Part shown: positions 10,848 through 24,338 of the stretch, piece by piece | Position numbering within the stretch: position 1 is the stretch's first letter | Layout: every line of letters starts with the position of its first letter | Translations under genes and position numbers: made by a program | Source of the DNA: Hevea brasiliensis | Taxonomy: Eukaryota > Streptophyta > Magnoliopsida > Malpighiales > Euphorbiaceae | Direction: 5' to 3' | DNA length: 64,000 nucleotides | Assembly (NCBI RefSeq): GCF_030052815.1 | Contig: NC_079505.1 | Location: 64,403,399 to 64,467,398, forward strand | The notes under the pieces: model-generated | Databases searched by the model: none | The model's input: only the letters and a program-made list of their open reading frames with translations | Told to the model about the DNA's origin: nothing

Positions 10848-11519
10848 TTACTCATTTCACTAGAGGAATTTTTCTCTCTCTCTCTCTGCCATTGTAAGCA
10901 TAATTCTGTTTCTCAAAAATGTAACTCATTATTTCTTTTTCAAAGCTTTGAACATTCAATCATTTCCTTTTATTTTTTTTTTTATCTCTATCTTTTTTCC
11001 TTTAGCTATCAGTTTGCAATGTTGAATGTTGTTAAAAAACCAAAATTGTTCTTTGTATTAGAAGATTAGGTCGAATTGAAAACGTGTATAATGGTGTGTG
11101 AAAAAGGTTAGTATTTTTTTTTTTTTTTTTTACTTAGATTCGTTGTCTCTCTTTTATGCATAACGTTAACATGAGCATTATCGGACCACTGTAGGAGGTG
11201 AAGGGTAGTGTTATTGTTCTCAACGTGTGGGGACAAGGACGTTGGTAGACTCATATGGCAAATTCGCAAATAGGTACCCCATGTGTATTAAATTCATTTT
11301 TTATACTTAGTATTTTTAATATAGTATTTTATGGGTGCAAATTAATTTGTTTAACTGTGTGTGCAATAGGGAATAATAAATTATGGTTTTAAGAAAGTAA
11401 AGTGTTTTGATTTCTAGAATTAGGTTTTTACAAATTTATTTTAAGAAAAAAATTGAGTTTGTATGTTAATTGTGCATAATTTTGTAATTGGGTATTATTT
11501 TGTGAACATGGCAAGGTTT

Positions 11520-14500
11520 GAAAACCTAAAATATTTTACATTGGTTTTCCATGTGAAGGAAACTAAGGGTGTGAATGGGGGTATTACGATGGGGTAAGTT
11601 GGTCAGTGCATTATTATCAACTAGATGCGATGAGTTTTGTTGGAATAGATAAATTATGCCAGGGTATCAAAGTAAAAGGGCTGGTAAAGTATTTTTTGGA
11701 TAGTTTCAAGGCTTGATTATAGAGATGGGTTGAGGCCATTAGAATGTAACAATGATGTTCTAACAATGTGCCAACATGCAGAATTGGAGGGGGAAATAGA
11801 TGTTTATGTAGAGCATCTAATTATGGATGAATTAAAAAAAGAATTTAGGAGAGAAATTGAGGAAAAGCAACCAATGAGGAAAGGGGTTGTACTTGAGGAG
11901 ATAGATGAGGATTTAGGTAATCCAATTCCAGAGAATAATTCATCAACTCACTATTTAAATGACCAATAGTTTGAGAATGGGGAGGGAAGTGGGGCTGCAA
12001 GAAGAAATTTAATTGAGTTAGGTCATTATGGAGTGGATGATGCATCTCCAAGTGAGGTTGATATAGGATATAACAGTGCAGATGTAAGGGGTAATGAAGT
12101 TGAGTCTGACAAACTGAATGAGGCAGAAGGTGAATATGTAGTTGACCATGGTATTAGTCAAGATGAAGAACAAAATGAAGCTAAAAATTTTCATGCTCAA
12201 ACTGTGGCTAAAGATCATGTTAATGATGATGTTATTATTGAAGATGGTAGGGAGGAACAAGTCAGTGATAAGCATTTTGATGTTAGGGAGGAAGAAGAAA
12301 ATGACACAGTTGATAGAGAAAAAAGGGCTTAAGGAGATTTAGTGGATATGGAGTCTGATATGGAAGATGGAGATGAGGATGTGCAACAAGTTTTGCATGA
12401 CTTACAGAAAGACATTAATGAAGTACAAGAAGATAATGGAAGGATGAAAGGGAGGCCTATAGGCAATCAAGAAAATGTGAGGTCAAGTGGTATGGATGCC
12501 TCAATGAGTTTTTAACATATTAAAACAGATTCTGAATATGTTGATTCTGATGAGTTTTTTAGTGTCTCAGATTCAAATAGAGAGGGAAATGTGAGGTATC
12601 CTAAGTTTGATTTTGTAAATGATATGAGAGATCCAACTTTTAAAATTGGGATGAAGTTTGCCAATAGTCACAAGTTTAAAGAAGCTTGTAAGGCATATGG
12701 CATTAAGCATAGATATCAGATTCACTTTCCTACCAATGATAAAAAAGAGTTTAATCTTGTTGTTTTGAGAAATGTAGTTAGAAGATATGGGCTAGTAGGC
12801 TGAATCCAAGGGATCCCAGTGATGTTACAATGCAAATTAAAACTGGTCACTTTGAACATAGTTGTGGAAAAGAGTTCTCCAATTTCCCTGTAACTGCAAA
12901 ATGGTTAGCTTCTCATTACCTTGAAACATTCAAGCATGATCCCAATTGGAGTTTAAATGGTATAATTGCTAGGGTAAAGGTAGATTTCAGCTTCACAATT
13001 GATCCTGTTAAAGCATGGAGAGCAAAGGAGTTTGCTTTGAAGATAATTAATGGTGATGAGGCAGAGCTGTACAGTAGGTTACATGATTATAAATTGGAGC
13101 TTTTGAGAACTAACCCTGGAAGCACAGTTGAATTTAAAGAAGAAAAGGGCAAATTTGAAGGCATTTATATTTGTTTGGCTACTCTTAAAAAGGCTTTTAA
13201 GGATGGTTGTAGACCTCTTATTTGTATTGATGGATGATGGTTAAAAGGGAATTATGGTGGCCAATTACTGACAGCAGTTGGGATTGATCCCAATGTTGCA
13301 TTTTCCCTATAGCATATGTAGTAGTACTCATTGAGAACAAAGACAATTGGCAGTGGTTTCTGGAGCAATTAAAAGAAGACTTGCAAATATACAGTCAGCA
13401 ATGGGCCTTCATGTCTGATAGACAAAAGGTATTGATTTTTTTTAATTAATATATAGGCATATGTGTATGATTCAATCCTTTACTTGTACTTTTTTCTATT
13501 TTTTAATGGTACTTACATTTATATATATTTCATTTCATTCTTTGAATAGGGGCTTGTAGCAATAATTGGTGAAATGTTTCCAAACTCAGAACATAGATTG
13601 TGTGTTAGGCATATGTACACCAATTTTAGAGGTAGTTTTAAGGGTAAAGAATTAAAGGATATGTTATGGAATGCAACTAGATCCACCTACAAGCAGAAAT
13701 TAGATTATTAGTTAGATAAAATTGAGGAGAAAAACGCTGATGCAAGGGAGTGGTTGAGAGACAAACCTTGTAAGCACTGGTCTAGGGCCTGCTTTACCAC
13801 TGTCCCTATGTGTGATATGCTTACCAATAACTTGTGTGAATATTTCAATAGATATATATTGGATACTAGGGATAAAGCAATCATAACCAGGCTAGAGATG
13901 ATAAGGACAAAGTTAATGAGTAGGCTTTTTAAGAAAAGGGAGATGATGGGGAAAATTTCTTACGAAATTTGTCCTAAAATACAAAAAAAAAAAAAAAATT
14001 GAATGAGATGAAAGAGCTTTCTGTTATGTTTACCCCATAGTATTCAAGGGGTCTTGAGGTTCAAGTATTTGGGGTAGGGTGTCAATTTGTTGTTAATGTG
14101 GTTATAAGAACATGCACATGTAGGAGGTGGGATTTGAATGGCATTCCATGTGCCCATGCATGTGTTGGGTTTTTGGTAACAATCAATCACCTGAGACTTA
14201 TGTCAATGAATGCTATTCAATAAGGAGTTCTTTAAGGGTATATGGGCATGTCATTAATCCTATCAATGGCCATGAATTATAGCCAAAAGCATATTTAAAC
14301 AACATCATCATTCCCAATAGCCCAATTCAACAAAAGAGAGGTAAAAAGCAAAAAGTTAGGAGGAAAGAGCCTGAAGAATTAGAGAAGGTAGCAACTAACA
14401 GGAGGCTAAGTAGGAAAGGAAGAGTATTCATGAGTTGCAAAATATATGGAATCATAGGTCACAATAAGAGGTTCCATGGAACAAATCCCACTGATGCATC

Positions 14501-15232
14501 TTCAAGCAATTCTCATTCTTGTGTAGCTCCATTTAATTTAAAAAAACAGCAAAGAAAAAAGGGGAAAACTTACTGGACCTACCTCAGCTAAAGTGAGTGT
14601 AACATTTATTCCATGCTCTTCCATGTTTACAAGTAAGGCAATTTCATTATATATGTATATGTATATGTGTATATATATATATCATTGAAATATATTTTTT
14701 TTGTTTGCATTTTTTAGGGATATGGAAGCAGTTAACCTTCATCTGCAACTGGAACTACCTCATCATCCCATTTAAACCCTCCATACATAGTCCAATAGAT
14801 GATGGATGTAAGAGTAAAATTTTACTAATGTGTCCTGTATAATGCAAATAATTTTTTTAGTATTAATTGCTTGCATTTACTTGAAACAGGGTTCAACTCA
14901 AATACCTCCTAGACTAACAAGACTTACTGAAGAAACTTTACATGATTCACAAGTTTTTACTTGAAATATATTGGTAATGTTTCAAAATTTTGTTTTTATC
15001 AATTGCCTTGCAAAGCTTAAATGAGTATACTTACACTCACTATATTGTTTACAGTCACAGCAAAGTAATGTCACAAGTTTTAGTAGGCAGTGCACAAATC
15101 CATCAGGGATTCAAACCGAGAGGCATGTTAGTGCAAAGAGCAAACCTAACACTAGATCAACTATTACAGAAGAGAAGAACAAGAAAAAACCAAACCAGCA
15201 AGCAAAAAAGCCTTGGAAATGAATATTTCTGA
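11520..15232 (+). pseudogene. MuDR-type transposase pseudogene (mudrA-like)
   Basis: Catalyses cut-and-paste transposition in intact relatives. Fragments in order: an N-terminal domain with DGLRPLECNNDVLTMCQ (about 11722-11780); an acidic linker (11800-12560); the MuDR DNA-binding domain (12591-12830, KIGMKFANSHKFKEACKAYG); the DDE core (12830-13700) with 'GCRPLICIDG', 'GGQLLTAVGIDPN', 'FMSDRQK' and 'CVRHMYTNF'; a SWIM zinc finger CTC-x9-C-AH (14110-14150); a basic tail with a degraded zinc knuckle 'SCK..G..GHNKR' (14430-14470); and a last exon ending near 15232. A clear intron lies at 13429-13549. Disruptions include in-frame stops at the usual CH of IDGCH, at 12512 and at WPK (W to stop, about 14278), plus frameshifts. 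Not functional. Confidence 0.85.
13429..13549 (+). other. Intron in the MULE transposase pseudogene
   Basis: SDRQK|gtattg...gaatag|GLVAIIGEMFPNSEH joins the second catalytic Asp region to the expected downstream residues. The joint is as in family members. Confidence 0.8.
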
Positions 15233-15968
15233 TGACAAAAGTTGTAAATTTTAATATTTTGACAATCTGTTTACTTTGTATAAATGACTTTGATGTTATT
15301 GCTAGGGTTATGTTGATAGCTTGTAGATGGGATAGTTATTTTGGACAGTAGGCTGTGATCCTTTTGTTTTTTTTTTTTTTTTTTTAATTTTTTTTTTTAA
15401 GGTCAATTGCTTGTTATTGAATGATGCTTCGCATGTGAAATAGGATGAAGAATCTTTTGTTTCAACTCAGAAGCATTATGTAAACAGCTTATATGTTATG
15501 ATAGTCAATGGAAATATTTTGATTTAGAATTCTTCATTATTGAACTATACTTTTATAGCTTGTTTAAAGGATATTTATTTGTTCGATTGCAGATCAATTC
15601 TCAATCCATTACTTATAATTCATTGACTAAACAACGATACAACTAATAAATACAAACAACAATTGGTTTTCATTAAAAGTAGGTGGATATTCATTAAAAG
15701 TTGTAGTTCCCATTTTACATAAACAACCCATACAAAAGAACTTCCCTTCTTGCAAGCTACAATGAGCTGCATTTGTAATTTTCACTTTACCAATAACCTA
15801 GCTATCCCAAAAATAATTAAAATTTAAAACAAGTTCTCATTTCCATTTTACTCATCATAAGCCCTATTCAACCCAAGAAGACCTTGTCCAATAGCAGATA
15901 TAAACCCAAAAACAATGCAATGTGCATCACTTTCTCCCTTTGCCTCTCACAGCTTTCATTTCATGATC

Positions 15969-16274
15969 TTATCTATCAATCCTCTTCAGTAATCTTGAAA
16001 TCACATGAATTACTCTAAGTGGGAAAGGATCATCATACCACTGGAAAAACCCACAATATTTTGTTGTCTGCAAATACCCACTAGCATACTAAGCCTTAAT
16101 TTTGCTCAAAAACTCAAAAGATCAGACACTATGCATATTTTCATAACTTATCCCATAATTTTTACAACCATGAAAACGCCTACCAGGGTTACCACTAGTC
16201 CAAGAAGGGCATAAATTAGCTTGTATGTTGCAAATACATCTCCGAATGATCACGTCGTACTCACTTTGATCCAT
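15969..16274 (-). CDS. zf-GRF zinc-finger protein in the MULE (small, mudrB-like position)
   Basis: From the ATG at 16274 the frame reads RRCICNIQAN, then SWTSGNPGRRFHGCKNYG, then two in-frame stops, then YCGFFQWYDDPF and a stop at 15969. The CxC, NPGRRF-x-GC and C-x-FF-x-W-x-D elements are the GRF-type zinc finger. The stops fall inside a possible 60-bp intron (GTCTGA...TTTGCAG, about 16068-16127) whose removal restores one frame, giving about 81 aa. It lies tail-to-tail with the transposase gene, as mudrB does with mudrA in maize MuDR. GRF fingers also occur in host nucleases and topoisomerases, so a captured host fragment is possible. The product is shorter than usual relatives and may be dead. 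Confidence 0.6.
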
Positions 16275-16477
16275 CGTTTCCCTTCGTCAGCACAAAATCA
16301 CACAAACTTTCTTCTTTTACTTTGAATAGAGAAGGAAAATGAGAAAAGTAGAGAGAAGTTCAAATCAATGGAGATAGAAAGGTAAAGATTTGTTTAAATA
16401 TAAAAAAAGAGAGATATTTGACTTCTTTCATATAGGATAGATAACATAGGAGAGAAATTGGTTTTTCGTTTTTAATC

Positions 16478-16504
16478 AAATGCCACGTTGGTTAGCCACG
16501 TCAT
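16478..16504 (-). repeat. Inner part of the right terminal inverted repeat of the MULE
   Basis: The reverse complement matches 10821-10847 with two mismatches. Truncated by gypsy element A. Confidence 0.75.
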
Positions 16505-19500
16505 TGTCACACCCTACCCCTCTGTAAGGCATGACATGATCCCGTAGTATACCTAATGAATTATCAACTCCGTCTACTGATAACCCATTAAATACACTAC
16601 AAGGGATTTTAAAAACTTTTCTTACTTCTTTCACAGTGGTGAGCACTATTTACAGGTGTTAAAAACTTTTGTGAACTGAAGTAATAGAACTAACACATTT
16701 GACTTATTTGGAATTTCTGTAAAAATTTTGGCAGAGTTCCATCTGTATTTTGGATAAAATAGTTCTTCAGAAAACCTGTAAAAAGCACTTCAATATTTTT
16801 CCCAATCTCAACTCCAACAAAATTCAACACAATATTTTTCTCAACTCAATCCACAACAAATTTTCAGTATTTTCAAAGGATGAGATAAAAGAAATATAAT
16901 ACAAATTTTACAAGTCAAAATAACTCATAATTCACTTTACAACTTCAATATACAATTTTAATTTACAATTGCTCAAATAATTTACATACATATTATTACA
17001 TGCATACATCAGACCTATGTACATGGGTATACCTATAATATACACAGCTGAGTGCAGAAAGTGTCTTTAAAGAAACTTACTCATCGCTCTATGCTCTTCT
17101 TACTGCGCGACAAGATACAAAGCTATCATTGAGTGGTGAACTCGATGGTGCACAACTATAATTTAAAACATAGTACAATATACATTGACAAAATTTCTGA
17201 TAAATAATTTGGAAATCTGAATACTCATCAAATTCCAAAACTCAAAATATTCATTGCCAATAATGTAAATCATTTGTATAAATGACTTTGATCACAAAAT
17301 TCAATTTATCAAATCATGACTAACCATTTAAGTAATTCCAACAAAATCAATTATACATAAACCATAATTGAAATCACAATTCTTTACCATTCAAAAGTCA
17401 TTCTGTATCTCAAAAATCATTATGTATCTCAAAAATCAATCTTTATCTCAAAACCATGTTGTATCTCAAAAACCATGCTGTAGCTCAAAAACCATGCTGT
17501 ATCTCACAAATCATTCTTTATCTCACTAACTATGTAAGACTAATCCGATAGGGCCATTTTCGATGTGATTCTAACTCCCTATGGTCGGGGAGGTCGAATC
17601 AGATTCTAACTCCCTATGGTCGGGGAGGTCGAATCATCGTGCACAGTACCATCACAGTAATGAATCTTCTGCAAGGGCCATAACGATAAAATAAACTTAG
17701 ATCTAACCTCAAATCAAAGGAAAATCTAAGCCTGTGCACGTACCATGGTAATCAAAAAACAACTAACTCCATTGTCTTCTCAACAAATGAGAGAGACGGG
17801 TAATAACCTAGTCAAGCATCTATAGTGAGATATAAAACAATATCACAATCCTTTTAGTGAGCATAAATCACAATATAATTCGATTCAAAGTCAATTCCAA
17901 TATCCAATAATTTTTATGCTCAACACAATTCAAATCATAAATTTGCATTTTTCCATGAAAATTACCATCACAATTCAAAACATGTTCTATCACAATTTTC
18001 CAAAACATAATTTATTCAATCCATAACAATGCTTAATACTTGTGGAAATACCATTTCACAAAGCTAAATTCATACATACTATAACAATTTTCAATAATCA
18101 TTGAATTAAATCTAATGCTTATTAAACATAATACATAAGAAAATATGTCATTTAATCATATGAAATATTCAAAACAAAATCAGTTAAAAACTAGTTGTGC
18201 ACAAACCTCTGATGACTGTCTCCTGGTCTGGACTCAGTGTTTCCTTCTCTTTCCCTGAGTCTTTACTAACTGAGAAACACAATTTGAAGTGTTTCAGTAC
18301 TAAATTAAACTGTCTCTATCGATAATGTTTGACAAATAATTCACTGAAAGCTATTATTTGCTTAATCACCTAATATACCGACCCTCGATGTGTTCTAGGT
18401 AATTTAGGTTTTAGTGTCATTAATATGTCACATTCGATAGGGTTTTAGGGTTGGTACGTTTTACCAAACTCATTTTCTTGTTTAGTGCATTTTAATGCAA
18501 CTTGCTGGATTTCGGTATACTAGTTTGACCTAGCCGGACGACCTAGTTCCCTCGGTTTTCGAGTTTCGGTCAAAACTACAAACTTGTAGATCTATGTCTT
18601 ACGGAACGCGGGAAAAAATTTTAGGTCAATCCGAGTTATGTAGGCCAAGTTATGGTCATTTTACTGTTGCTGGTCAAATGGCATCAAATTTGGTCATTTT
18701 AGGTCAATTTGGTCAACTTTGGTTCGGCCAGTTTTTGGACCCGACTTGTGCAAGCTGTTTGACTTGCTTATGGTCATTTCTAGGCTTTGTTTTCTTCATA
18801 AGACTTGTAGGTATGGGTCTTAACTATTCATGGTTAAAATTTCAGGTCAATTGGACCTGTTTTGAGTGAGTTATGGCCTATACACTAACTGCTGCCCAAT
18901 TGGTCAGTTTTCAGGTTTCACTTGCACTTAATCCGAATTGGTCATTTTTCATGTCACCTTGCAAGCAGAATTTTGGTATGCTTTCTTAATGAAAGTTGGC
19001 ACATTTTGTGCCTAGTTTCACCTCCAATTGGTCTCATACCAATTGAAGTTACACATTTAAAGTTATAGGCTAAAATGCATACTGCCCTTAATTACCTTGC
19101 TTAAACATACATCAATGACACATTTACCTTATTATGTGTCCACTTCCCTTACCAATTCTGTTTTGGTACATTACCAAAACCATATACCACCTTACCTTAA
19201 AGTCATTTTGGGCAGATTACAAACATCCTCAATACACCAAATAAAACTCCAATTCATAAAGTCCAAATAAAACAATACATACACATGGACATTTCTAATT
19301 CTTACACATACTTTACACAACCAATTTACATACACACTCATCAATCCTCAATGTCATAATTCTGCCCATATCATCATGAACACATACATTTATCAAAGAA
19401 GCCTCAAGGCTGCCAAAAAGCTTCACCATGCCAAAGTATCCATAATTCATCAATTTCCATTCCAAGTGCATAATCACCATTTACATGTGGAATTAACTAC

Positions 19501-20579
19501 TAGGACATCAATTCACCCTATTCAACATGAATTCCCATCAAACATATGTAAAATAAATCATCAAATATACAACTCCATGGCTGCCCAAAATTGATATATC
19601 AAGAACTCCTCAAACTTGAAAATTTTCTTCACAATTCAAACACCCATAACAAGTATACAAACTTTAACAAAGCAAAGTTCAAAAATACAAACTTACCTAT
19701 GGTTGAGGCTTGTTAAACCTTCACCAAACTTCTTGATTTTGGTATCAAGCTCTTCCTTGTGATGTGGGGACAATTTTTTATGAAGCAATCTAAGTGATTA
19801 GAGGTGAAATGGAGGAAAGGATCAAGCTCTAAGTGAAACGGCAATGGAGGATTTTCTTCCTTCTCAATTCGGCATGGTTGAACCTAAGTGAGGAAGATGA
19901 AATGCAGATGGTATAATGGGTGTACACCTGCCCCATTTAGCTTTTAGTTAATTCTTTAGTGGCCCACTCACTCAAATTAATCATATAATAAGTTTAATTT
20001 CCACTTATTCCACATTAAACCCTTAATTTTTGTTATTTACTTTAGGTACCACCAAATTAATTTTTCATTTTATTTTCTAAGTGTAATATTATTTATTTTT
20101 TATGGAAATTTAGGTCAAAAGACAATTCGGGATGTCAAATGACCATAATGCCCCTGTTCGGGTTGCATTCCCGATTTTTCGGTAACACCGGGTTTTGTCT
20201 GTTTTTCGATTTCTCACTTTTCTTTGTACTAATTATTTAATTTTTCTTTGATATTTCTAATGATATTTATACTTCAATTGATGTCTCTTTAAGTCCTAAA
20301 AATATTTTCCAGGGTTTCCCGCGGTCCAGGGCTGGTCAACGGTCCACGCCGTGACTTCCCGGTGTGGTCACCCATCGCTAGGGTTCTCGGCTCGCTTAAC
20401 TTGGTTACATTTCTTTGTTATTATTTTTCCTTTGTTTTTTTTTTGTATTTTCTTTTCTTGTATTTCATTATTTTATGTCTCCTCACTCATAACGAAGTAT
20501 AGTTCTAGGCATCCTAGCTATCGGGACAACACTGGTCACCGGAACAGTAGAACGCACTACCAAACTTAGGGGTGTAACA
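16505..20579 (-). mobile_element. 3' LTR of gypsy element A (4.07 kb)
   Basis: On the plus strand it starts TGTCACACCCTACCCC and ends GGTGTAACA, followed at once by a pyrimidine tract (the polypurine tract of the minus-strand element). The first 1.08 kb is nearly identical to 27031-28108. Contains a run of about 20-bp repeats with 'tctcaaaaaccatg' (17400-17530) and a perfect 35-bp tandem duplication (17567-17601 and 17602-17636). ORFs inside are chance products. Unusually long for an LTR. Confidence 0.85.
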
Positions 20580-20592
20580 ATTCTCCCCCCCT
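20580..20592 (-). other. Polypurine tract of element A
   Basis: 'attctccccccc' on the plus strand, i.e. GGGGGGGAGAAT reading into the LTR. This primes plus-strand synthesis in LTR elements. Confidence 0.8.
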
Positions 20593-20833
20593 TAAATAAA
20601 TTTCGTCTCGAAATTTTACCTGGCATTAGTCTCTGAATAGCTGTGGGTGCTGTCTTCTCATATCTTCTTCACGTTCCCAAGTAGCTTCCTGGCCTGAATG
20701 ATGGTTCCACAGCACTTTAACCAGGTGTATCTATTTGTTCCTCAGCTGCTTCACCTCATAAGCCAGAATTTTTATGGGTTCTTCCTCATATGAGAGGTCT
20801 GGATTTACCTCAATCTCTTCAACTGATAGTACA
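20593..20833 (-). pseudogene. Integrase/chromodomain-like tail of element A, left of solo LTR B
   Basis: Matches element D 35083-35325: 'tggcattagtctctgaatag' and following bases encode on the minus strand the EEIEVNPDLSYEEEPIKIL-type tail and the ATWEREEDMR-type end of the polyprotein. It is the continuation of the integrase gene after the 3.5-kb solo LTR. Confidence 0.75.
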
Positions 20834-20838
20834 TGAGA

Positions 20839-23800
20839 TGTGACACCCCTTACCCGACTACAGTGTAGCCGAGCAAGTTATGCCACTCAGTGTGCCGAAG
20901 CACTCTATTTTATCTTAATTCATTTTTATCATAGTTTTGAAAATAACTTGTGAAATATAATTCATTTATTGAAATTGTAATTTATTTGAGGTTCCGAAAA
21001 TTTTATAGAAAATCCGGCGGAGTACCGGCTAAAAATGGAGAAAACAGTTCTTAGGAACCTGTGAAAAACACTTCCTATGATCATATTCAATCAATCGCAA
21101 CTCCAATTATCAACAAAGTCTCAGAATAATTTCATCAATTTCATTTATTTCTCAATCATTCATCTCATGGTACTCATATACAATTCACATTTTGTATCAC
21201 ATCAAGTTACAACAATTTCTTAACGATTCCTCTATTTATCATTTCACATCATCATTAGACTCAAATCATAAATAAATTATCACATGTGATTTATAATCAC
21301 AAATTACAAGTACTTACATTAATACAAAATTATATTACATTTGTTCAAATACATATGATAAAATAAGAGTTTAATTACCAAATTTACAAAAATCTCAAAA
21401 TACAAAATGGGACCTAGTGTCCTACCAATGCACTGTAGTCTGTGAGGTGAGACGGACACTATGCAGAACTGTGAACTGCCTTACCAAATCTGTGGTCTAC
21501 TGGGCCCTCTGTCCAAATCTTTCGCACTCACGTTGCTGCAAAGCGACGCGCTAAGCATAAAGCTTAGTGGTGCCAATAATACAAGAAAATATAATATGCA
21601 AATAAAAATAATAATTTCCTTGCTATTGTGTTCATAAGAAATAAGTAATTACTAACTTATTGTTTAGTCGAGGGCTAATCATGTTTTATGATATTAACTT
21701 CTTCATGCATTTCGTTAATTATTTTCTTCATGATATTGAGCTTCTTTGTATTTTTGTAATCATTCCCGATACTTAATTTTCGTATTTTCTTTAATAATCA
21801 GTTCACAGTTATACTTTTCCATGCCCAAGTAACCTATACTGGATGACTGAACTGGATAACGGGTCATTGGCACTGGACACCGCCGTGCCTCGGGCCGTCA
21901 TACCATGGGACGCAGAACGTCAACCATGTATGCAGTCAGTATGGCTAAAAAGCCATGATATCACATAATCGGGCATAAAAGCCATGCATACGGGCATAAA
22001 AGCCATGAATACGGGCATAAAGCCTTTCGCAGTACTGCTAAAACAATACCCTATTGGCATGCCAAACTATCCAAACCAATCTTGTTAGGTATACTAGGGC
22101 ATTTGATACTTTAAAATTCTTCAATCTTTGAATTTCAACTTTTGGTGTCACTATTCATTTCATTGGTCAACAAAAAAGTTGACTTTTGTATAGAAAATAT
22201 GTACATTGACTTTGGCACTTCAAACATACCACATTTTTCATTTAAAACTTGTTGGCATTAAGCATTAATACCATTTCTAAGCTTTAACCAAGGGAAACAA
22301 AAATTTCAGTTTTTGAAACTTAACTTTACTATTCCATTAAGCACTGTTGCAGTGGGAATTTGAGGAAATGGTAAACATGAAAGTTGTTCCTTATTTTGTC
22401 TAGTTGAATTTCCTTTTTTGAATCACTCCATTTGGAGTTTTGTAGCTCAAGTTATGGCCAAAATAAGTTTACTGTTCACGTGCAATCGCTCATGCTTTGA
22501 GATTTTGGGTCTGGCAGATTTTTGGTCCAACTTTGGTCAGTAATTTGATCAAGTTAAGTTCATAATTTGGTCTAACTTTCTTCTTATGAAATGTTCTACC
22601 ATACCTTAGGTTTCCATCGGTTCAAGAATCGCCTAAATCCGAGTTTTCTAGAGAGAGTTATAGTCCTCCAAACATTACTGCTCAAATGAAAATCTGCAGA
22701 GTTGCAGGTTTGATAACTCAACTTTGCCCAATAATTTGAATGGGTTAATGGCATAATTTGGGGTGATGTTCTTCATGAAAGTTGTTTGTCTATATCCTAT
22801 CTTGTCGCTGTAAAACTTTCAGGTCAATTTGACCATTCTACAGTGAGTTATGGCCAAATGAACAGTTAATGTTCATTTGGTCATTTCTGCAGGTGCTGGT
22901 TGCAGGGTATCCGCATTGGGGCCAACTTTTGGTCCTCTTGCTTTGGTCTTTTGGGCATGGTTTCTTCAGCAAAAATGTGCCATTATAAGCCTAGTTTCAT
23001 GTACAATTGGCCAAACACCAATTGAACCAACACAGCCCAAGATATGGCAGTCCAAGTGGACTGAAATTTCAGTCACTATGCTGCTGTCTTTAGGCAGCCT
23101 TCCATTTCAGTTTTGCCATGCATTAACTCACTTCAAATTATGATTAACTTGCCTTAAATGGTTACTAATTGACCATTAAAATGTCCATTAATCACTTCAT
23201 AAACCAAGTCCAATTCTTCACTCCCAAAACCCTAATTTCAAATTTCAAAACTTAATCAATTAAATTCCTATCACTTCTCATGCATATAACCTCATCAATC
23301 ATCATCACTAATCATGTATATATGCAGGAATTCATCAAACCCCATAAGGTTCCCAAGGTTGCTGAATTAGGGATATTTAATTCCTTAACTAATTCTTTCA
23401 ATTTCTTGAATTTCCCACTTAATTTGGCATGCATACTACACCTAAAATTGAAAGAAAAGGTTTTAGTGCACTAAACTTTAAGTGGCAGATTTTCCCCAAG
23501 CTTAACTTCACTTTCCTTGTACTCTCTTGGCTGCCAAACACTTCCTCTAGGTCCAAGGATTCATTTTAGTGTTGGGGTCTTGAGGAAATATGGTGAGGAA
23601 GCATGAGAAATGAAGCTTTTGTTTGAAAATCAATGGAGGGAGATGGGGAGAGGGTTTCACGTCTTGAGGAAGAAGAAGAAAAAGAGCAGCTGGTTTTTAA
23701 TTCCTTTGGTCCATTTTTAGTCTCTTTTATTGGTTAGTCACTTGGTTGTTTGAATGCAATTGGTTATAGTTCTTAATGACATCATCAAGATGTCATAAAT

Positions 23801-24338
23801 GAGCCTTTCTTTGATTTTTCTTTTCTTTTCATCACTACTCAATTTCAATTTAATTTTTAGTAATATTTATTCATATTTTAGATCATAATAATTATTTACT
23901 CAACTGGACAAGTCGGCCAAAAATCGTCTCTGAAGGCGAAATGACCAAAATGCCCTCCGTTTGGCTTAACAGGTCAAAATTGTCTGTACCGATTGTAAAA
24001 TTTTTCTAAATATTTTCTTGGTATTCTAATGCCATAGGGACCTCAATAACCCTTCTCTGGAGTCTCAAAAATTATTTTAAAATTTTTCCCCCGGGTCTAG
24101 GGCTCCTCGTTGCGAGAACCGCAACTTCCCTCTGGGTTACCCATCGCTTGGGCACCGGCTCATTTAACTTAGTTGTATTTTATTTCTAAAATTTTTACTA
24201 AATTTTTCTTATTAATATTTGAGTTAATTATGGTCCCTCACTTTAGTTTAATATTTTTCCGGACGTTCTAGCTGTCCGGACCGACACCGGTCACCGGAAT
24301 AGTAGAATGTACGGAGTTGCTACCGGGAGGGTGTTATA
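20839..24338 (-). mobile_element. Solo LTR B (3.5 kb) inserted in element A
   Basis: Starts TGTGACACCCCTTACCC and ends GGGTGTTATA, flanked by a 5-bp duplication TGAGA at 20834-20838 and 24339-24343. Removing it restores 'gtacatgaga' joined to 'tgggtc', exactly as at 35323 in element D. It matches the LTR of element C over most of its length. Contains a 21-bp tandem repeat 'cgggcataaaagccatg' (21970-22024). No internal region remains, so it arose by LTR-LTR recombination. Confidence 0.9.

Larger units (their letters stand above)
10686..16504 (+). mobile_element. Mutator-like element (MULE), decayed, right end interrupted
   Basis: Left end begins about 10686 with 'gggtaaatttcactta', a start typical of plant MULE ends. 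Bases 10821-10847 match the reverse complement of 16478-16504 at 25 of 27 positions, which shows terminal inverted repeats. The right repeat is cut at 16504/16505 by the LTR of gypsy element A, so the outer right end and the target duplication are lost. Inside are a mudrA-like transposase pseudogene on the plus strand and a zf-GRF gene on the minus strand. Confidence 0.8.

Noticed and set aside
14640..14690. (TA)n/(TG)n run as a regulatory element
   Set aside because: Simple microsatellite in a probable intron of a dead transposase gene.
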